From the NCBI RefSeq assembly GCF_014207905.1, contig NZ_JACHLB010000003.1, forward strand, positions 496,001-560,000: DNA of 64,000 bases, written 5' to 3'. Shown piece by piece: positions 52,377 through 62,425 of the stretch. How positions within the stretch are numbered: the stretch's first letter is position 1; every line of letters begins with the position of its first letter. A model generated the notes under the pieces. That model did not search any database and was not told where the DNA came from. It was given only the letters and a program-made list of their open reading frames with translations. A program made the position numbers and the translations under genes. The DNA comes from Flavobacterium notoginsengisoli. GTDB lineage: Bacteria > Bacteroidota > Bacteroidia > Flavobacteriales > Flavobacteriaceae.

Positions 52377-54716
52377 TTAGGCCTCTTTTACTTTAAGGCT
52401 TTTTTTATACCAAGGCTTCTTTGCTTTCGCTTCTTCATATTTGTAGCCGTAGCTTGCGCCATAACCATAACCGTATGAAGATTTTACATTTACTCCGTTT
52501 ATAAGAATCCCAACATTTTTTAGTTGTTCTTTTTTAATGAAATTATTTGCCTGAACCAGATTGCTCTTCTCCGTATAATCATATTTTACGACAAATACTG
52601 TTACATCTGCCAAATGGCTAAAGTTTAGCGTATCTGATACAATTTGCACTGGAGCGCTATCTAAAATTATATAATCATAAAGCCCTCTTGCCTCTTCAAT
52701 CAATGTTTCAAAATTAGAATTGGTGATCAATTGCGAAGGATTTGGAGGAGTTTCTCCTGCAAATAAAACATCTAGACTTTGTGAAAAATTATTGTCTTTT
52801 TGCAAAAACTCTTTCCAATCGTCGGTTTTGTTTGCTAAGAAATCTGAAAGTCCAAAAGCACGTCTATCAATACTAAAATAATCATGCAGTTGCGGATTTC
52901 TTAAATCGACACCAATCAATAATACTTTTTTATTAAGGTTGCTAATTGTAATCGCGTTATGAAAAGCACAAAATGATTTTCCTTCTCCTTGAATAGCCGA
53001 AGTATACAATATAACGTTTCCTTTGCTTTCCTTTTTTCTTGGTAATAAGTAAGATACATTTGAAACTAACGCTCGAGAGGCTTCTGCAATCATAGAACGT
53101 GAAGTTGCTGTATTGTCTAACTTATCATTTGTTTTGATTAAAGGAATATGTCCTAAAATCGGAATATTGGTAAGCACTTTCTCAATATCGTCTTCATTGT
53201 GTATTTTGTTGTCAAAATACAAGAGTAAATACGTAATTCCGAATGGAAGTAGCAACGCAAATAAAAACGAACCAAGCATGAATACTTTTGGCTGAGGGAA
53301 AATCGCAGAATAATTAGTTTCTGGCGCATTTAACGTTTTTAAATTTGACTCTAAAATAGCTCCATTTAAAACGGCCTCTTCTCTCTTTTGCAATAAGGCA
53401 ACATAAGTTTCTTCTTTAAGCGTAAGGTTGCTATTGATGTTTCCTAAAACTTTATCTTTTGTTGGAATACTTTTTACTTTAGCATCTACAGCACTTTGTT
53501 CTGCTCTGTTAACTCTACTATTTTGATTCAGATAATTTAAATATCCTTCTAATGTATTTAATAACTCTTGTTTTTGAACTTTTAACTGAGTCATTAAACT
53601 AATGTAAGCAGGATTATTTTTTTGAGCTCTCTCTAAAATCAACTGGCTGTCTAAAATTTTTGCATTATAGGCTAGAAGCATTTGATTTACAGACGGAGAT
53701 TCTAAGTTATAACCTGTTCCTAAAGTTTGAGTAGGTCCTGCTTGTCTAATATCGTTAAGTGCAAAACTAGCCAGAGAGACTTGTTTCTCGTTATTAGAAG
53801 AGCTTTCCTTTTTTTGGCTTCTATCGGCAGTTTGTTCAACAATATAGTTGTCCATTACACCGATATCGTTGTTTTGCAAGTATTTTTCTTTTACGCTTTC
53901 GATCGAATCTTTTTCTTTCGTGAAATTTTTTATCCTTTGATTTAAATAAGAAACAGTATTTCTAAATACTTTTTGCTTATTTAAAACAATGCTTTTGTCT
54001 AATAAAACAATAATTTCACTTAAAATTTTTCTTGAACGATCTGGACTTACACTCACATGACTAAGCTCTATTACTCCTTTTGCTTTTTCATCTGCTACCA
54101 CAAAAAGAGAAGATTTTAAATCTTTTAAAGCTACCGCAGTTGGTTGCATTACTACTTTATATTCACTTTCAAAAAAGGCAGAAGGATTCTTTTTTGCCTT
54201 TGCCGATAATTGAATTTTAAATGGCAAACCTTCAACAGCTTCAGTTCCTTTATATCCTTTTACGTTCCAAGTTTTTTCAGTTGCAGGTTCTGTTACAACA
54301 AAGCCATCATTATTTACTTTAATTTCATAAGTAGCTTCTGGAAGAGAATCTTTAGAAACGGTTGGTATTAATGCAAAAGGAACTTCATTTACGTAATTGT
54401 TTTGTACCGTATATACCTTTTCGAAATAAGAAAAGTTTAAGTTCAATTTCTTTACAACATCCAATAAAAATTCGTTTGAAGTAATTAGTCGAATTTCATC
54501 TTCCAAATTATCTTCACTGCTTTTTTCAGCTGTACTTATTGTAATTATTTTTGTTTTGTCTTCTTGTTTTTTGTCGAACAAAATCGTAGCTGAAGTTTCG
54601 TAAGTAGATGGCGTTATTTTAATAAAAATATAAGCTGCACCCACAAATACTATTAAACTTAGTACAAACCAAGGCCAATATCTCAAATACTTTACAAGTT
54701 CTTTTTTGAAATCCAT
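52377..54716 (-). CDS. Wzc-type polysaccharide co-polymerase with tyrosine autokinase
   Basis: The 779-residue protein has a membrane helix near residues 14-32, a Wzz domain, a long coiled region (about 250-440), a second membrane helix near 470-490, and a BY-kinase: Walker A SAIQGEGKS (573-581), Walker A' VLLIGVD (598-604) and the Walker B-like IILDSAP (683-689). The tail has seven tyrosines from about 748 (YGYGYGASYGYKY), the usual autophosphorylation cluster. It controls chain length and export with the Wza-type exporter. No dedicated Wzb phosphatase gene is in view. Confidence 0.94.
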   Translation of the reverse strand: MDFKKELVKYLRYWPWFVLSLIVFVGAAYIFIKITPSTYETSATILFDKKQEDKTKIITISTAEKSSEDNLEDEIRLITSNEFLLDVVKKLNLNFSYFEKVYTVQNNYVNEVPFALIPTVSKDSLPEATYEIKVNNDGFVVTEPATEKTWNVKGYKGTEAVEGLPFKIQLSAKAKKNPSAFFESEYKVVMQPTAVALKDLKSSLFVVADEKAKGVIELSHVSVSPDRSRKILSEIIVLLDKSIVLNKQKVFRNTVSYLNQRIKNFTKEKDSIESVKEKYLQNNDIGVMDNYIVEQTADRSQKKESSSNNEKQVSLASFALNDIRQAGPTQTLGTGYNLESPSVNQMLLAYNAKILDSQLILERAQKNNPAYISLMTQLKVQKQELLNTLEGYLNYLNQNSRVNRAEQSAVDAKVKSIPTKDKVLGNINSNLTLKEETYVALLQKREEAVLNGAILESNLKTLNAPETNYSAIFPQPKVFMLGSFLFALLLPFGITYLLLYFDNKIHNEDDIEKVLTNIPILGHIPLIKTNDKLDNTATSRSMIAEASRALVSNVSYLLPRKKESKGNVILYTSAIQGEGKSFCAFHNAITISNLNKKVLLIGVDLRNPQLHDYFSIDRRAFGLSDFLANKTDDWKEFLQKDNNFSQSLDVLFAGETPPNPSQLITNSNFETLIEEARGLYDYIILDSAPVQIVSDTLNFSHLADVTVFVVKYDYTEKSNLVQANNFIKKEQLKNVGILINGVNVKSSYGYGYGASYGYKYEEAKAKKPWYKKSLKVKEA

Positions 54717-54805
54717 AATTATCTAATTAAATACAGTCGAATTAATAACAATAAGTAAATTCTAATTCTGAAATACTTATACAATCTTTTTATACTCTTC
54801 CCTTT

Positions 54806-55573
54806 CTATTGAGCAATAACAATAATCAAAGCCGAAAGCGATGCTACTATTCCTAACAATTGAATTGGATCTTTAATAAGTCCTCCACTATTTGCTTTTA
54901 GCTTATTTGGAGTTACCACAATTACATCATTTTGTCTGATTCTAAAGTTCGGATTAGACATCCAAGAAGCTGTTGTCAGGTCAATGTGATACACCAAACG
55001 TTTTCCGTCTACTTCTCTAATCAGTTTAATATCTTTTCGAATGGCTGAATAAGTTAAATCTCTCGCCATTCCGATTGCATCAAGCAAACTGATTGATTCT
55101 TCACTAAAAGGAATTACACCTGGAGCATTAACTTCTCCTAAAATGGTAAATTTGTTGTTAAGTACTCGAACCTGAACAGTAGGATTTACCAAGTAGTTCT
55201 CATTTATCAAGCGTTCTTTTATTTTAATTTCTGCATTAGCTGGTGTTAGTCCACCTACTTTTACTTCATTCAAAATAGGCATCATAATAGTTCCTTGCGG
55301 ATTAACCAGATAACCAGACAATCTCATCATATCAACTGAATTTTGTGCCCCTGTTGTTCCACTATTCATATTGAAAGGTGCTGCTACTACAGGGTTTAAA
55401 TCACCAATGTCGATTTTTAAGATATCATTAGGCTGGATTTTAGGCGATGTATAAGTTAGGGTCGAATTTGCATAACTATCTAAATCCTGCAAATACAACA
55501 TTTGTTTTCTGGTAGTACAAGACCCCAACATAAATAAAAGCGATAAAATAATAGGAAAGAAAAATTTCTTCAT
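54806..55573 (-). CDS. Wza-type polysaccharide exporter, lipoprotein
   Basis: With the ATG at 55573 the protein has 255 residues and a lipobox (LGSC, C19); a start at 55606 would add eleven and hide the signal. It has a Poly_export domain (QPNDILKIDIGDLN) and SLBB-like segments (FTILGEVNAPGVIPF, DAIGMARDLTYSAIRKDIKLIR), and ends in one hydrophobic helix (LLGIVASLSALIIVI). It makes the outer-membrane pore for the exopolysaccharide. It lies 89 bases before wzc on the same strand and is the gene between the Wzc-type kinase and the GT2. Confidence 0.92.
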   Translation of the reverse strand: MKKFFFPIILSLLFMLGSCTTRKQMLYLQDLDSYANSTLTYTSPKIQPNDILKIDIGDLNPVVAAPFNMNSGTTGAQNSVDMMRLSGYLVNPQGTIMMPILNEVKVGGLTPANAEIKIKERLINENYLVNPTVQVRVLNNKFTILGEVNAPGVIPFSEESISLLDAIGMARDLTYSAIRKDIKLIREVDGKRLVYHIDLTTASWMSNPNFRIRQNDVIVVTPNKLKANSGGLIKDPIQLLGIVASLSALIIVIAQ

Positions 55574-55613
55574 GTTAACGGTGTATATATTAATATTTTT
55601 TATCACTTAAGAA

Positions 55614-56360
55614 TTATTGAACTATGTACTGTCTTAAAGCAAGACTTTTTTTAAGAAATACTGCTTGTGCTGCCGTCAATCCGTGATACTTATAGATTTT
55701 GTAGTCTTCATTTAAAACTTTCAATGCTGTTTTAAAACTGGTACTCATGCCTCCCATTCTCATCTTAACGATATACTTGTCGATGTAACTCATCTTGATT
55801 TTATACTTGTACAGATAGCGAAGTAAAAATTCTGTATCTGAAGCTATTTTAAAATCAAGGTTATACAAACCATGTTTGTCAATTATACTCTTTTTCAAGT
55901 AAACGGTTGGGTGTAAAGGTAACCAGCCTCCTTTTACTTTCTTAAGGCTAAAGACACCACCAATTCTGTCACGCACTAAACGCTCGTCCGAATCATTGGT
56001 TACATAAACTCCATCTCCATAAATACCCTCTATACTAGAATCAGTACTAAAACGAGCAGCAATTCTCGAAATCGCTTTTGTATCATAGAATTCATCATCA
56101 GAATGCATTAAACCAATTACATCTCCAGTTGCGAGTTTCAACCCTTTGTTTATTGCATCATACATACCTTTATCTGGCTCAGAAATATATTGGCTTATTC
56201 TGTCTCGGTAAGACTCAATTACTGATTGTGTTCCATCTTTAGAATTGCCATCAATTATGATATATTCTATGTCATGATAATTTTGAGACAACACACTTTT
56301 GATCGCTTTTTCTATAGTAGCTTTTCTGTTGTAACATACTGTGATAATAGTGATTCTCAT
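55614..56360 (-). CDS. family 2 glycosyltransferase
   Basis: The 248-residue protein has a GT2 fold: TVCYNRKATIEKAIKSVLSQ, YIIIDGNSKDGT, EPDKGMYDAINKGLKLATG and the metal-site HSDDEFYD in place of DxD. It adds one sugar to the lipid-linked repeat. The 199-base gap before it (56361-56559) suggests a possible internal promoter (TTG and TACTTTAA on the minus strand near 56380-56410). Confidence 0.9.
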   Translation of the reverse strand: MRITIITVCYNRKATIEKAIKSVLSQNYHDIEYIIIDGNSKDGTQSVIESYRDRISQYISEPDKGMYDAINKGLKLATGDVIGLMHSDDEFYDTKAISRIAARFSTDSSIEGIYGDGVYVTNDSDERLVRDRIGGVFSLKKVKGGWLPLHPTVYLKKSIIDKHGLYNLDFKIASDTEFLLRYLYKYKIKMSYIDKYIVKMRMGGMSTSFKTALKVLNEDYKIYKYHGLTAAQAVFLKKSLALRQYIVQ

Positions 56361-56559
56361 AATAATTACATTTTAAAGTAAATGTTTTTCATAATTTCAA
56401 GGTAAAACTAAAACAAAAGAACGCCACTAGAAAAACTTCTCGACGAAGCGCCACAATCCTCGTTAAAACCCAAATTTTAGTATATTGATGTCCTTAATAA
56501 GGAAATTGTAAAAAAAGAAAAGAGTCTAAAGTGATACTCTCTATTTTACAAAAAGATGT

Positions 56560-57504
56560 TTATTGATTTAACAATAATTGGTCAAAATAGTTAATGGTAG
56601 TAACCAAACCTTCTTTTAACTGTATCTTAGGTTCCCACCCATTTAATTTGCTTTTAGCCAAAGTAATATCTGGCTGTCTTTGCTTCGGATCGTCTTGTGG
56701 AAGTTCTAAATGAATGATTTTCGATTTAGAATTTGTTAATTCAATAACAGCTTGGGCCAACTCTAACATTGTAAACTCATTTGGATTACCCAAATTTACT
56801 GGTCCTAGAAATGCAGGATCAGAATTCATCATTCTCACCATTCCTTCCACTAAATCATCAACGTATTGAAAAGAACGAGTTTGCAGTCCGTCTCCAAAAA
56901 TCGTAATATCTTTTCCTTGCAAAGCCTGTACAATAAAATTAGAAACTACTCTTCCGTCTGCCGGATTCATATTAGGACCGTAGGTATTAAATATTCTGAT
57001 GATTTTAATAGCCACTTTGTTTTGATTGTGATAATCCATAAATAATGTTTCAGCACAACGTTTTCCTTCATCGTAGCAAGAACGAATACCAATCGGATTT
57101 ACATGTCCCCAATAATGTTCTGGCTGAGGATGCACAAGAGGATCACCATAAACTTCACTTGTACTGGCTTGCAAAACTTTTGCATTAACACGTTTGGCTA
57201 ATCCTAAAACATTTATTGCTCCCATTACAGAAGTTTTGATTGTTTTAATCGGATTATATTGGTAATGTACTGGAGATGCCGGACAAGCAAGATTGTAAAT
57301 CTCATCAACCTCAGCATAATATGGTTCTGTAATATCGTGTCGAACCATTTCAAAATAAGGATTATCCAGCAGTTCTATAATATTAGATTTGGCTCCTGTG
57401 AAGTAGTTATCTAGGCATATTACTTCATTTCCTTCATTTAGTAATCTTTTGCACAAATGTGAACCCACAAATCCAGCTCCACCGGTTATCAATATTCTTT
57501 TCAT
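56560..57504 (-). CDS. UDP-glucuronate decarboxylase (UDP-xylose synthase)
   Basis: The 314-residue extended SDR has the NAD motif [49 protein letters not shown], the catalytic Tyr in [14 protein letters not shown] and the arginine-rich [16 protein letters not shown]. These are specific to UXS. It converts UDP-glucuronate to UDP-xylose, implying xylose in the polymer. UDP-glucose dehydrogenase is not seen here. It starts one base after the stop of the GT2 at 57506. Confidence 0.92.
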   Translation of the reverse strand: MKRILITGGAGFVGSHLCKRLLNEGNEVICLDNYFTGAKSNIIELLDNPYFEMVRHDITEPYYAEVDEIYNLACPASPVHYQYNPIKTIKTSVMGAINVLGLAKRVNAKVLQASTSEVYGDPLVHPQPEHYWGHVNPIGIRSCYDEGKRCAETLFMDYHNQNKVAIKIIRIFNTYGPNMNPADGRVVSNFIVQALQGKDITIFGDGLQTRSFQYVDDLVEGMVRMMNSDPAFLGPVNLGNPNEFTMLELAQAVIELTNSKSKIIHLELPQDDPKQRQPDITLAKSKLNGWEPKIQLKEGLVTTINYFDQLLLNQ

Positions 57505-57505
57505 A

Positions 57506-58330
57506 TTAGTTTATATTATTTTTGATTGAATCTACTTTGGTTTGAATTTGAAAAAAATAATGCGACTTAAAACGTGCCAGATAAAATCCTTCTTTGCCAT
57601 CTAGAAATCCTAATTTTAGAAAATAGGCTCCAAGAAAATAAACCGCAGGAAGTAAACCTGTATTTAAAAGACCGTACTTAATTTTTTGGTTAAAAGAAAG
57701 CACTTCGTTTTTTGATTTCTTCAACTGAAGATATCGTTGAGCTTCCCAAGAAGAATAGGCATTGTGTTTGGCTATATAATGTTCTAAGTTTTTAAAGTCT
57801 TTATGAACAACTTTAGATTTTATGATACCAACTTTTCCTTCTATAATAGGATGTTCATGCACTTCCATATCTAAATGACTCCATAAGTCTTCTTCAATTT
57901 TTTCGTAAGCTCCTTTAGATTTCTTAAAAAGAGCTGACTTTTGAAAACCATAACCATATTTTAGTTTTCTTCCCATAAAATAGTTTTCAAACTGAATGGT
58001 AAATCCATTGTAATTTGGATCTAATGTTTTTACTGCAACCTCATCAACAAATGCTTCGGTTACAAATTCATCTGCATCCAAAAACAAAATCCATTCATGG
58101 CGAAGGTTTCCATTTTGGAGTGTCCAATTGCGCTTCTTAGGAAATTTTCCATTCCACTGAAATTGTAGTACTTCTGCTCCCATTTCGGTTGCAATAGCAA
58201 TAGTATCATCAGTACTGCCAGAATCTACCACAATAATTTGATCAAATCGTTTTAATTTATCTAAGCAAGACGGTAAATTAAGCGCTTCGTTTTTAACAGA
58301 AACAACTACGGTAATTGGAATTTTATTCAA
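57506..58330 (-). CDS. family 2 glycosyltransferase (WaaE/KdtX-like)
   Basis: The 274-residue protein begins [20 protein letters not shown], then [23 protein letters not shown] and the DxD-type LFLDADEFV, as in GT2 heptose/glucose transferases of the WaaE group. One membrane-near hydrophobic stretch lies at about residues 215-235. Start is TTG at 58330, inside the last codons of the acetyltransferase gene; no ATG is in frame before the fold. It transfers one sugar of the repeat. Confidence 0.88.
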   Translation of the reverse strand: MNKIPITVVVSVKNEALNLPSCLDKLKRFDQIIVVDSGSTDDTIAIATEMGAEVLQFQWNGKFPKKRNWTLQNGNLRHEWILFLDADEFVTEAFVDEVAVKTLDPNYNGFTIQFENYFMGRKLKYGYGFQKSALFKKSKGAYEKIEEDLWSHLDMEVHEHPIIEGKVGIIKSKVVHKDFKNLEHYIAKHNAYSSWEAQRYLQLKKSKNEVLSFNQKIKYGLLNTGLLPAVYFLGAYFLKLGFLDGKEGFYLARFKSHYFFQIQTKVDSIKNNIN

Positions 58331-58877
58331 AGCTTCTAGATTTTATAAGTTTAGCGGGATTTCCCCCAACAATAGTATTTTTTTCTACATCTTTAATTAC
58401 AGCAGAGCGAGCAGCTACAACTGCATGATTTTCTATATTTATTCCTGGCGCAATAAAAGCATCTGCTGCTACCCAAACACCATCGCCAATAGTAATTGGT
58501 TTTAATATTAGCGGAAAATCTTTCTGAGTATAATCATGAGTAGAGGCACACAAATACGTTTTTTGTGAAATTATAGTGTTAGAACCAATGGTTATTTTCC
58601 CTTGATTATAACAATCTACTTGTGGGCCAAGGCTTGAGTTTTTACCAATTTCTAAATTCCATGGAGCCCAGATTTTTACCGATGCATAAACATTGGTTGT
58701 CCAATCTATTTTTGCTCCAAAACATTTTAAAACAAGAACTCTCCATTTGATGCATAATCTAGAAGCAAACGGACGGAATAAAATTAGTCGGGCAAAATTC
58801 CAGATTAGTCTTGAAATTTTGTTTTTTAAACTAAAAGAATGGCTGTAAGTTGATAAATCCACAATATTATTAGTCAA
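58323..58877 (-). CDS. WcaF-like left-handed beta-helix acetyltransferase
   Basis: The 184-residue protein has an N-terminal helical region and a hexapeptide-repeat beta-helix (ITIGSNTIIS, VWVAADAFIAPGINIENHAVVAARSAVIKDVEKN). The family O-acetylates colanic-acid-type repeats; the His near the start of ASTHDYTQKDFP is the likely catalytic base. Start is TTG at 58877, overlapping the upstream GT4 stop by 8 bases. Acetylation may tune viscosity or antigenicity. Confidence 0.88.
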   Translation of the reverse strand: MTNNIVDLSTYSHSFSLKNKISRLIWNFARLILFRPFASRLCIKWRVLVLKCFGAKIDWTTNVYASVKIWAPWNLEIGKNSSLGPQVDCYNQGKITIGSNTIISQKTYLCASTHDYTQKDFPLILKPITIGDGVWVAADAFIAPGINIENHAVVAARSAVIKDVEKNTIVGGNPAKLIKSRSFE

Positions 58878-59949
58878 GTGTTTTTTTATATAAATCGCTT
58901 ATTTTACAAGCTACAGATCGAATTTCATATTTTTCTGTAACCAATTTTCTTCCTTTCTCGCCCATAATTTGAAGTTCATGGGCAGGAGTCTTAATTATTT
59001 TGGCAATAATATTTTCTAGATTAGAAACCGATAAGTTAATCCACCATCCGCATTCGTGAATTTCCAAATCTTCCCAAGGAGTTCCTTGAGTCGTTACTAC
59101 GGGAACACCTATTGCTAGTGCCTCTGCAACCACAATTCCAAAATTTTCACTGTGTGTTGGCAAAATCATTACATCTGCAGAACGAAGAAAATCCCATTTT
59201 TCCTGCCCATATTTGGCACCAACAAAGTTTACGTTTTTAAGATCTCTAGCACTTTGGTTTAAATTTTCGATATAATTCTCATCACCATTTCCGGCAATTT
59301 CTAAAACCCAACCATTTGTGTTAGAATTACGCCAAGCTTCTAGCAGCAATTCGACTCCTTTTTTAGGGTGAATTCTAGACAGAAAAACTATTCTTTTTGT
59401 TCCATAGTCTTTCTTCATTCCCTTGATATCATTCAAATCAATACCGTTCGGAATAATATGAATTGGCGTTTTAAAACCTAAATACTGTATATTTAAAGCT
59501 TCCATTTCTGCAGTGGTGTGCAGACATTTTGCTCTCTGAATAGCTTTTCTTTGATACAAAAACAATCCTAATCTTTTCTTCCATGAATTTTGAGCCATAA
59601 TCCAAGGCTCTAACATTCCGTGCGGAGATAGAATCACTTTGATTCCCAACTCTTGTGCTTTTTTCTGAAAACCCCAATTTTGCGGACTCCATATCCCATT
59701 TATATGAACAATATCTGGTTTTTCGGCAAGTAAGAAAGAACGAAATTCATTAAGCATTGAAAACCATCTTAAAACACTGGTCTCAAAAAATTTTATTTTG
59801 ACACCTTTAATATCTATCGGATTGGCAGATCTGCCAGTTGCTACAATAACTTCAATATGATTTTTAAGTTCTGAACCTAACAATCTCATGTATTCTGAAG
59901 TGCCTCCCTCTTTCTTATCAATTCCGGCAATAAAATGGACTACTTTCAT
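58870..59949 (-). CDS. family 4 glycosyltransferase
   Basis: The 359-residue protein has the GT4 pattern: VHFIAGIDKKEGGTSEY, DIVHINGIWSPQNWG, SPHGMLEPWIMAQNS, HIIPNGIDL, VFLSRIHPKKGVELLLEAW and the E-x7-E motif THSENFGIVVAEALAIG. It makes a retaining sugar linkage in the repeat. Its ATG overlaps the stop of the next upstream GT by 4 bases. Confidence 0.9.
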   Translation of the reverse strand: MKVVHFIAGIDKKEGGTSEYMRLLGSELKNHIEVIVATGRSANPIDIKGVKIKFFETSVLRWFSMLNEFRSFLLAEKPDIVHINGIWSPQNWGFQKKAQELGIKVILSPHGMLEPWIMAQNSWKKRLGLFLYQRKAIQRAKCLHTTAEMEALNIQYLGFKTPIHIIPNGIDLNDIKGMKKDYGTKRIVFLSRIHPKKGVELLLEAWRNSNTNGWVLEIAGNGDENYIENLNQSARDLKNVNFVGAKYGQEKWDFLRSADVMILPTHSENFGIVVAEALAIGVPVVTTQGTPWEDLEIHECGWWINLSVSNLENIIAKIIKTPAHELQIMGEKGRKLVTEKYEIRSVACKISDLYKKTLD

Positions 59950-61112
59950 ACAATTTGATTAATTTGTTTATAAACGACTTCAATCGCATTTAGGGAATTT
60001 TCCATCGTAAATTTTTGTGATTGACTAAAATTTTCTGCTGTATTCTCTTCTTGTTGAGTTTCTTCCAGTGTTAAAACTTTTTGAACCATTTCTGCTCCAT
60101 CTGTTTTCCATTTTTGCAAATGTTCTTTTTCTACTGGTCTTTTAGCAATGTAGTAAGCTGCAATCCCTCCTATTTCATTCATTGGAGCCTTATCTGTAGT
60201 AATAACTGGACATCCAGAAGCCATAGCCTCGATAATTGGCCATCCAAAACCTTCGTCTAATGACGGAAATAATAAACAGCTTGCTCCAGAGTAAGCATTA
60301 TTGATATATTCGTCTGATAAATTGCTAATGAAATGAATATCATTTTTAAAAGACGATTGCAAATGCATAACAGCCAATTCATCAGATGGTTCTTCACCTA
60401 TTAAAATCAAAGGAATTTTTACATTATATAAATTTCTCCAAGTTTCATAAATCTCCATTACTCCTTTTCGGTTTTTATAATATTGATTTCCTCCAATGTG
60501 CATTATATACCCTTTTGATAAATCTATATTCAGTTTTTTCTGAAGTAAATCTCTAGAAGATTGTTGCGGTTCTGAACAAAAAGTTCGATTTAAACCGTTA
60601 TAACAAACTGCTGAATTTTCTATTTTTCCTAAATGCAATTCGTGTAAATCCTGTTGCGTTTTTTTAGAAATCGAAATAAAATTTTTTCCTTTAGAAAAAC
60701 CTTTTCTAATATAATCCTGATACCATTTTCCAGTTCGTGATGTTGGATTTTCTGGTATCATTCCTAAAGCCGATTTTAAAGCTAAAAAATCATGGCAATG
60801 CACAACATGTTTTCTGTTTTTTACAAGTGGCACCCAAGGCCCTAATGCTTGATCAGCAAATACAAAAAGGTTTTCTTTTGAAGAATTAATTAATTTAAAT
60901 TTTACTTCTATTGGAAAAATCAAATATTGATCGATATAACCAAGCCATTTTTTTAGAGAATCAGTCGACGGAATTTTATAAAATCTTGCTTTGGGACTCC
61001 ATACTTCTACTTCATGTCCTCTTTCTATCATTCCGTTTTGCAGCATATTGGCATAACGGGGCATACTTTGGTGTTTTAAAAACGAAGGGTGTGCGAAAAG
61101 TATAATTTTCAT
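59946..61112 (-). CDS. family 4 glycosyltransferase
   Basis: The 388-residue GT4 has IILFAHPSFLKHQSMPRY at the start, ISKKTQQDLHELHLGK, a donor-side IGEEPSDEL and the E-x7-E-type FPSLDEGFGWPIIEAMASG. The region around VVHCHDFLALKSALG should bind acceptor. It abuts the Wzy-like gene (0 bases apart). Confidence 0.9.
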   Translation of the reverse strand: MKIILFAHPSFLKHQSMPRYANMLQNGMIERGHEVEVWSPKARFYKIPSTDSLKKWLGYIDQYLIFPIEVKFKLINSSKENLFVFADQALGPWVPLVKNRKHVVHCHDFLALKSALGMIPENPTSRTGKWYQDYIRKGFSKGKNFISISKKTQQDLHELHLGKIENSAVCYNGLNRTFCSEPQQSSRDLLQKKLNIDLSKGYIMHIGGNQYYKNRKGVMEIYETWRNLYNVKIPLILIGEEPSDELAVMHLQSSFKNDIHFISNLSDEYINNAYSGASCLLFPSLDEGFGWPIIEAMASGCPVITTDKAPMNEIGGIAAYYIAKRPVEKEHLQKWKTDGAEMVQKVLTLEETQQEENTAENFSQSQKFTMENSLNAIEVVYKQINQIV

Positions 61113-62411
61113 TTATTCGTTTTTCATATTAATATTTAAGCTTGCTACCAAAAGACCCGCCGCAATTACAGAACATCCTAACATACTTGGCTGTGCCCAT
61201 TGTCCTTGAGTAATTAAAAATAAAGCGGTGCCGCAGAATGTCATTGGTAAGAGCTTAAATTCACTAGGCTTTTTTATAGAGCTATAGAAAAGTCCAAATG
61301 CAAAAACTAATCTCAAAACAACCATAGCTCCTCCTAAAATAAGTCCTTGCTCTCCACCAATTCGATTTAATTCTCCCTCAGAAACTAAAAAAGCTCTTTT
61401 TCCTGTTAGTAATTGTGCTCCAGCATTTGTTCCCATACCTAAATTACCTTCAAACAATGGTGCTTTCAGTAAGGTTTCGAAAGGTTCTGTAAATCCTTGA
61501 ATTGATCTTTCAATTATAGATCCTCCTTCTTGACCTTTGGCAGTATCTACACGACTCATAAAAACTTCGGTTCCTAGACTAAAAACGGTTGTTGTTTTCT
61601 GCAAAATGAAAAACAAAAGACCGATTACTACAATCGTAATCAATAATCTAATAATAGATTTGAAACTTGTTGAAGATCCTATAAAAGCAAAAAAACCAAC
61701 CAACAAAACACCTAGTACAGCAGTTCTACTTACTGTTATTGGCAAAGCAATAATTAAGGCAATAGTACTGCTTATCAATAATACTTTTGAACAAGCTTCT
61801 TTAGACAGCCAAAAATAAAAGACAAAAACAGAAGCCAAAATGTAATAAGAAGATAATCCTGTTGTAAATGAAAAAGTTCCAGATGGACGAAAATACCCCA
61901 TTGCACCATCAAATCCAGCACTTCCTTCTCCTCCTAAACCTGTATTTATGTAAGCAGTTTGCGGACTTATAAATTGAAAATAAATTATGAGTGTCATGAT
62001 GATATTGATAACCAACATTGCACGTCCCATTTTGAGAATATCTTCTTTGGTAAAAACCGCGCCAATTACAAAAATTAACGGAAAATGAAGCAACATAATA
62101 CGAGCACCATAGATGCCTACAAACATATTTTCGTGTCCAAAAGTCATCGTAATCGATAAGCTTAATAAAGTAATAATAAAGCTTAGAACGACATACATAT
62201 TTACAAATTTGACTCTTAAATAAAAAGCTCTTAAAAGAATGTAAATAGCGATAGGGTCACGTACAATCAATAACGGAGTTGCTAAACTTGGCAAAATCCA
62301 TTTACGAAGAGCTCCTTCAAAAATCCATAGCAAAAAGTACAGCCAAATAGCTGTTTTTATAGACTTGTAGTCTACCATCACTTCTTGTTGCGTTATTGCT
62401 ATTGTATTCAT
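61113..62411 (-). CDS. O-antigen ligase/Wzy-like polymerase
   Basis: The 432-residue integral membrane protein has about eleven hydrophobic segments and a large outside loop near residues 265-345 (TAKGQEGGSIIERSIQGF, LLTGKRAFLVSEGELNRIGGEQG). That layout and its place among glycosyltransferases fit a Wzy polymerase or ligase; a PPSGTFSF-type region lies near residue 175 (FRPSGTFSFTTGL). No Wzx flippase is in the window. Function inferred from topology and context. Confidence 0.8.
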   Translation of the reverse strand: MNTIAITQQEVMVDYKSIKTAIWLYFLLWIFEGALRKWILPSLATPLLIVRDPIAIYILLRAFYLRVKFVNMYVVLSFIITLLSLSITMTFGHENMFVGIYGARIMLLHFPLIFVIGAVFTKEDILKMGRAMLVINIIMTLIIYFQFISPQTAYINTGLGGEGSAGFDGAMGYFRPSGTFSFTTGLSSYYILASVFVFYFWLSKEACSKVLLISSTIALIIALPITVSRTAVLGVLLVGFFAFIGSSTSFKSIIRLLITIVVIGLLFFILQKTTTVFSLGTEVFMSRVDTAKGQEGGSIIERSIQGFTEPFETLLKAPLFEGNLGMGTNAGAQLLTGKRAFLVSEGELNRIGGEQGLILGGAMVVLRLVFAFGLFYSSIKKPSEFKLLPMTFCGTALFLITQGQWAQPSMLGCSVIAAGLLVASLNINMKNE

Positions 62412-62425
62412 AAAAACGTTTTCTT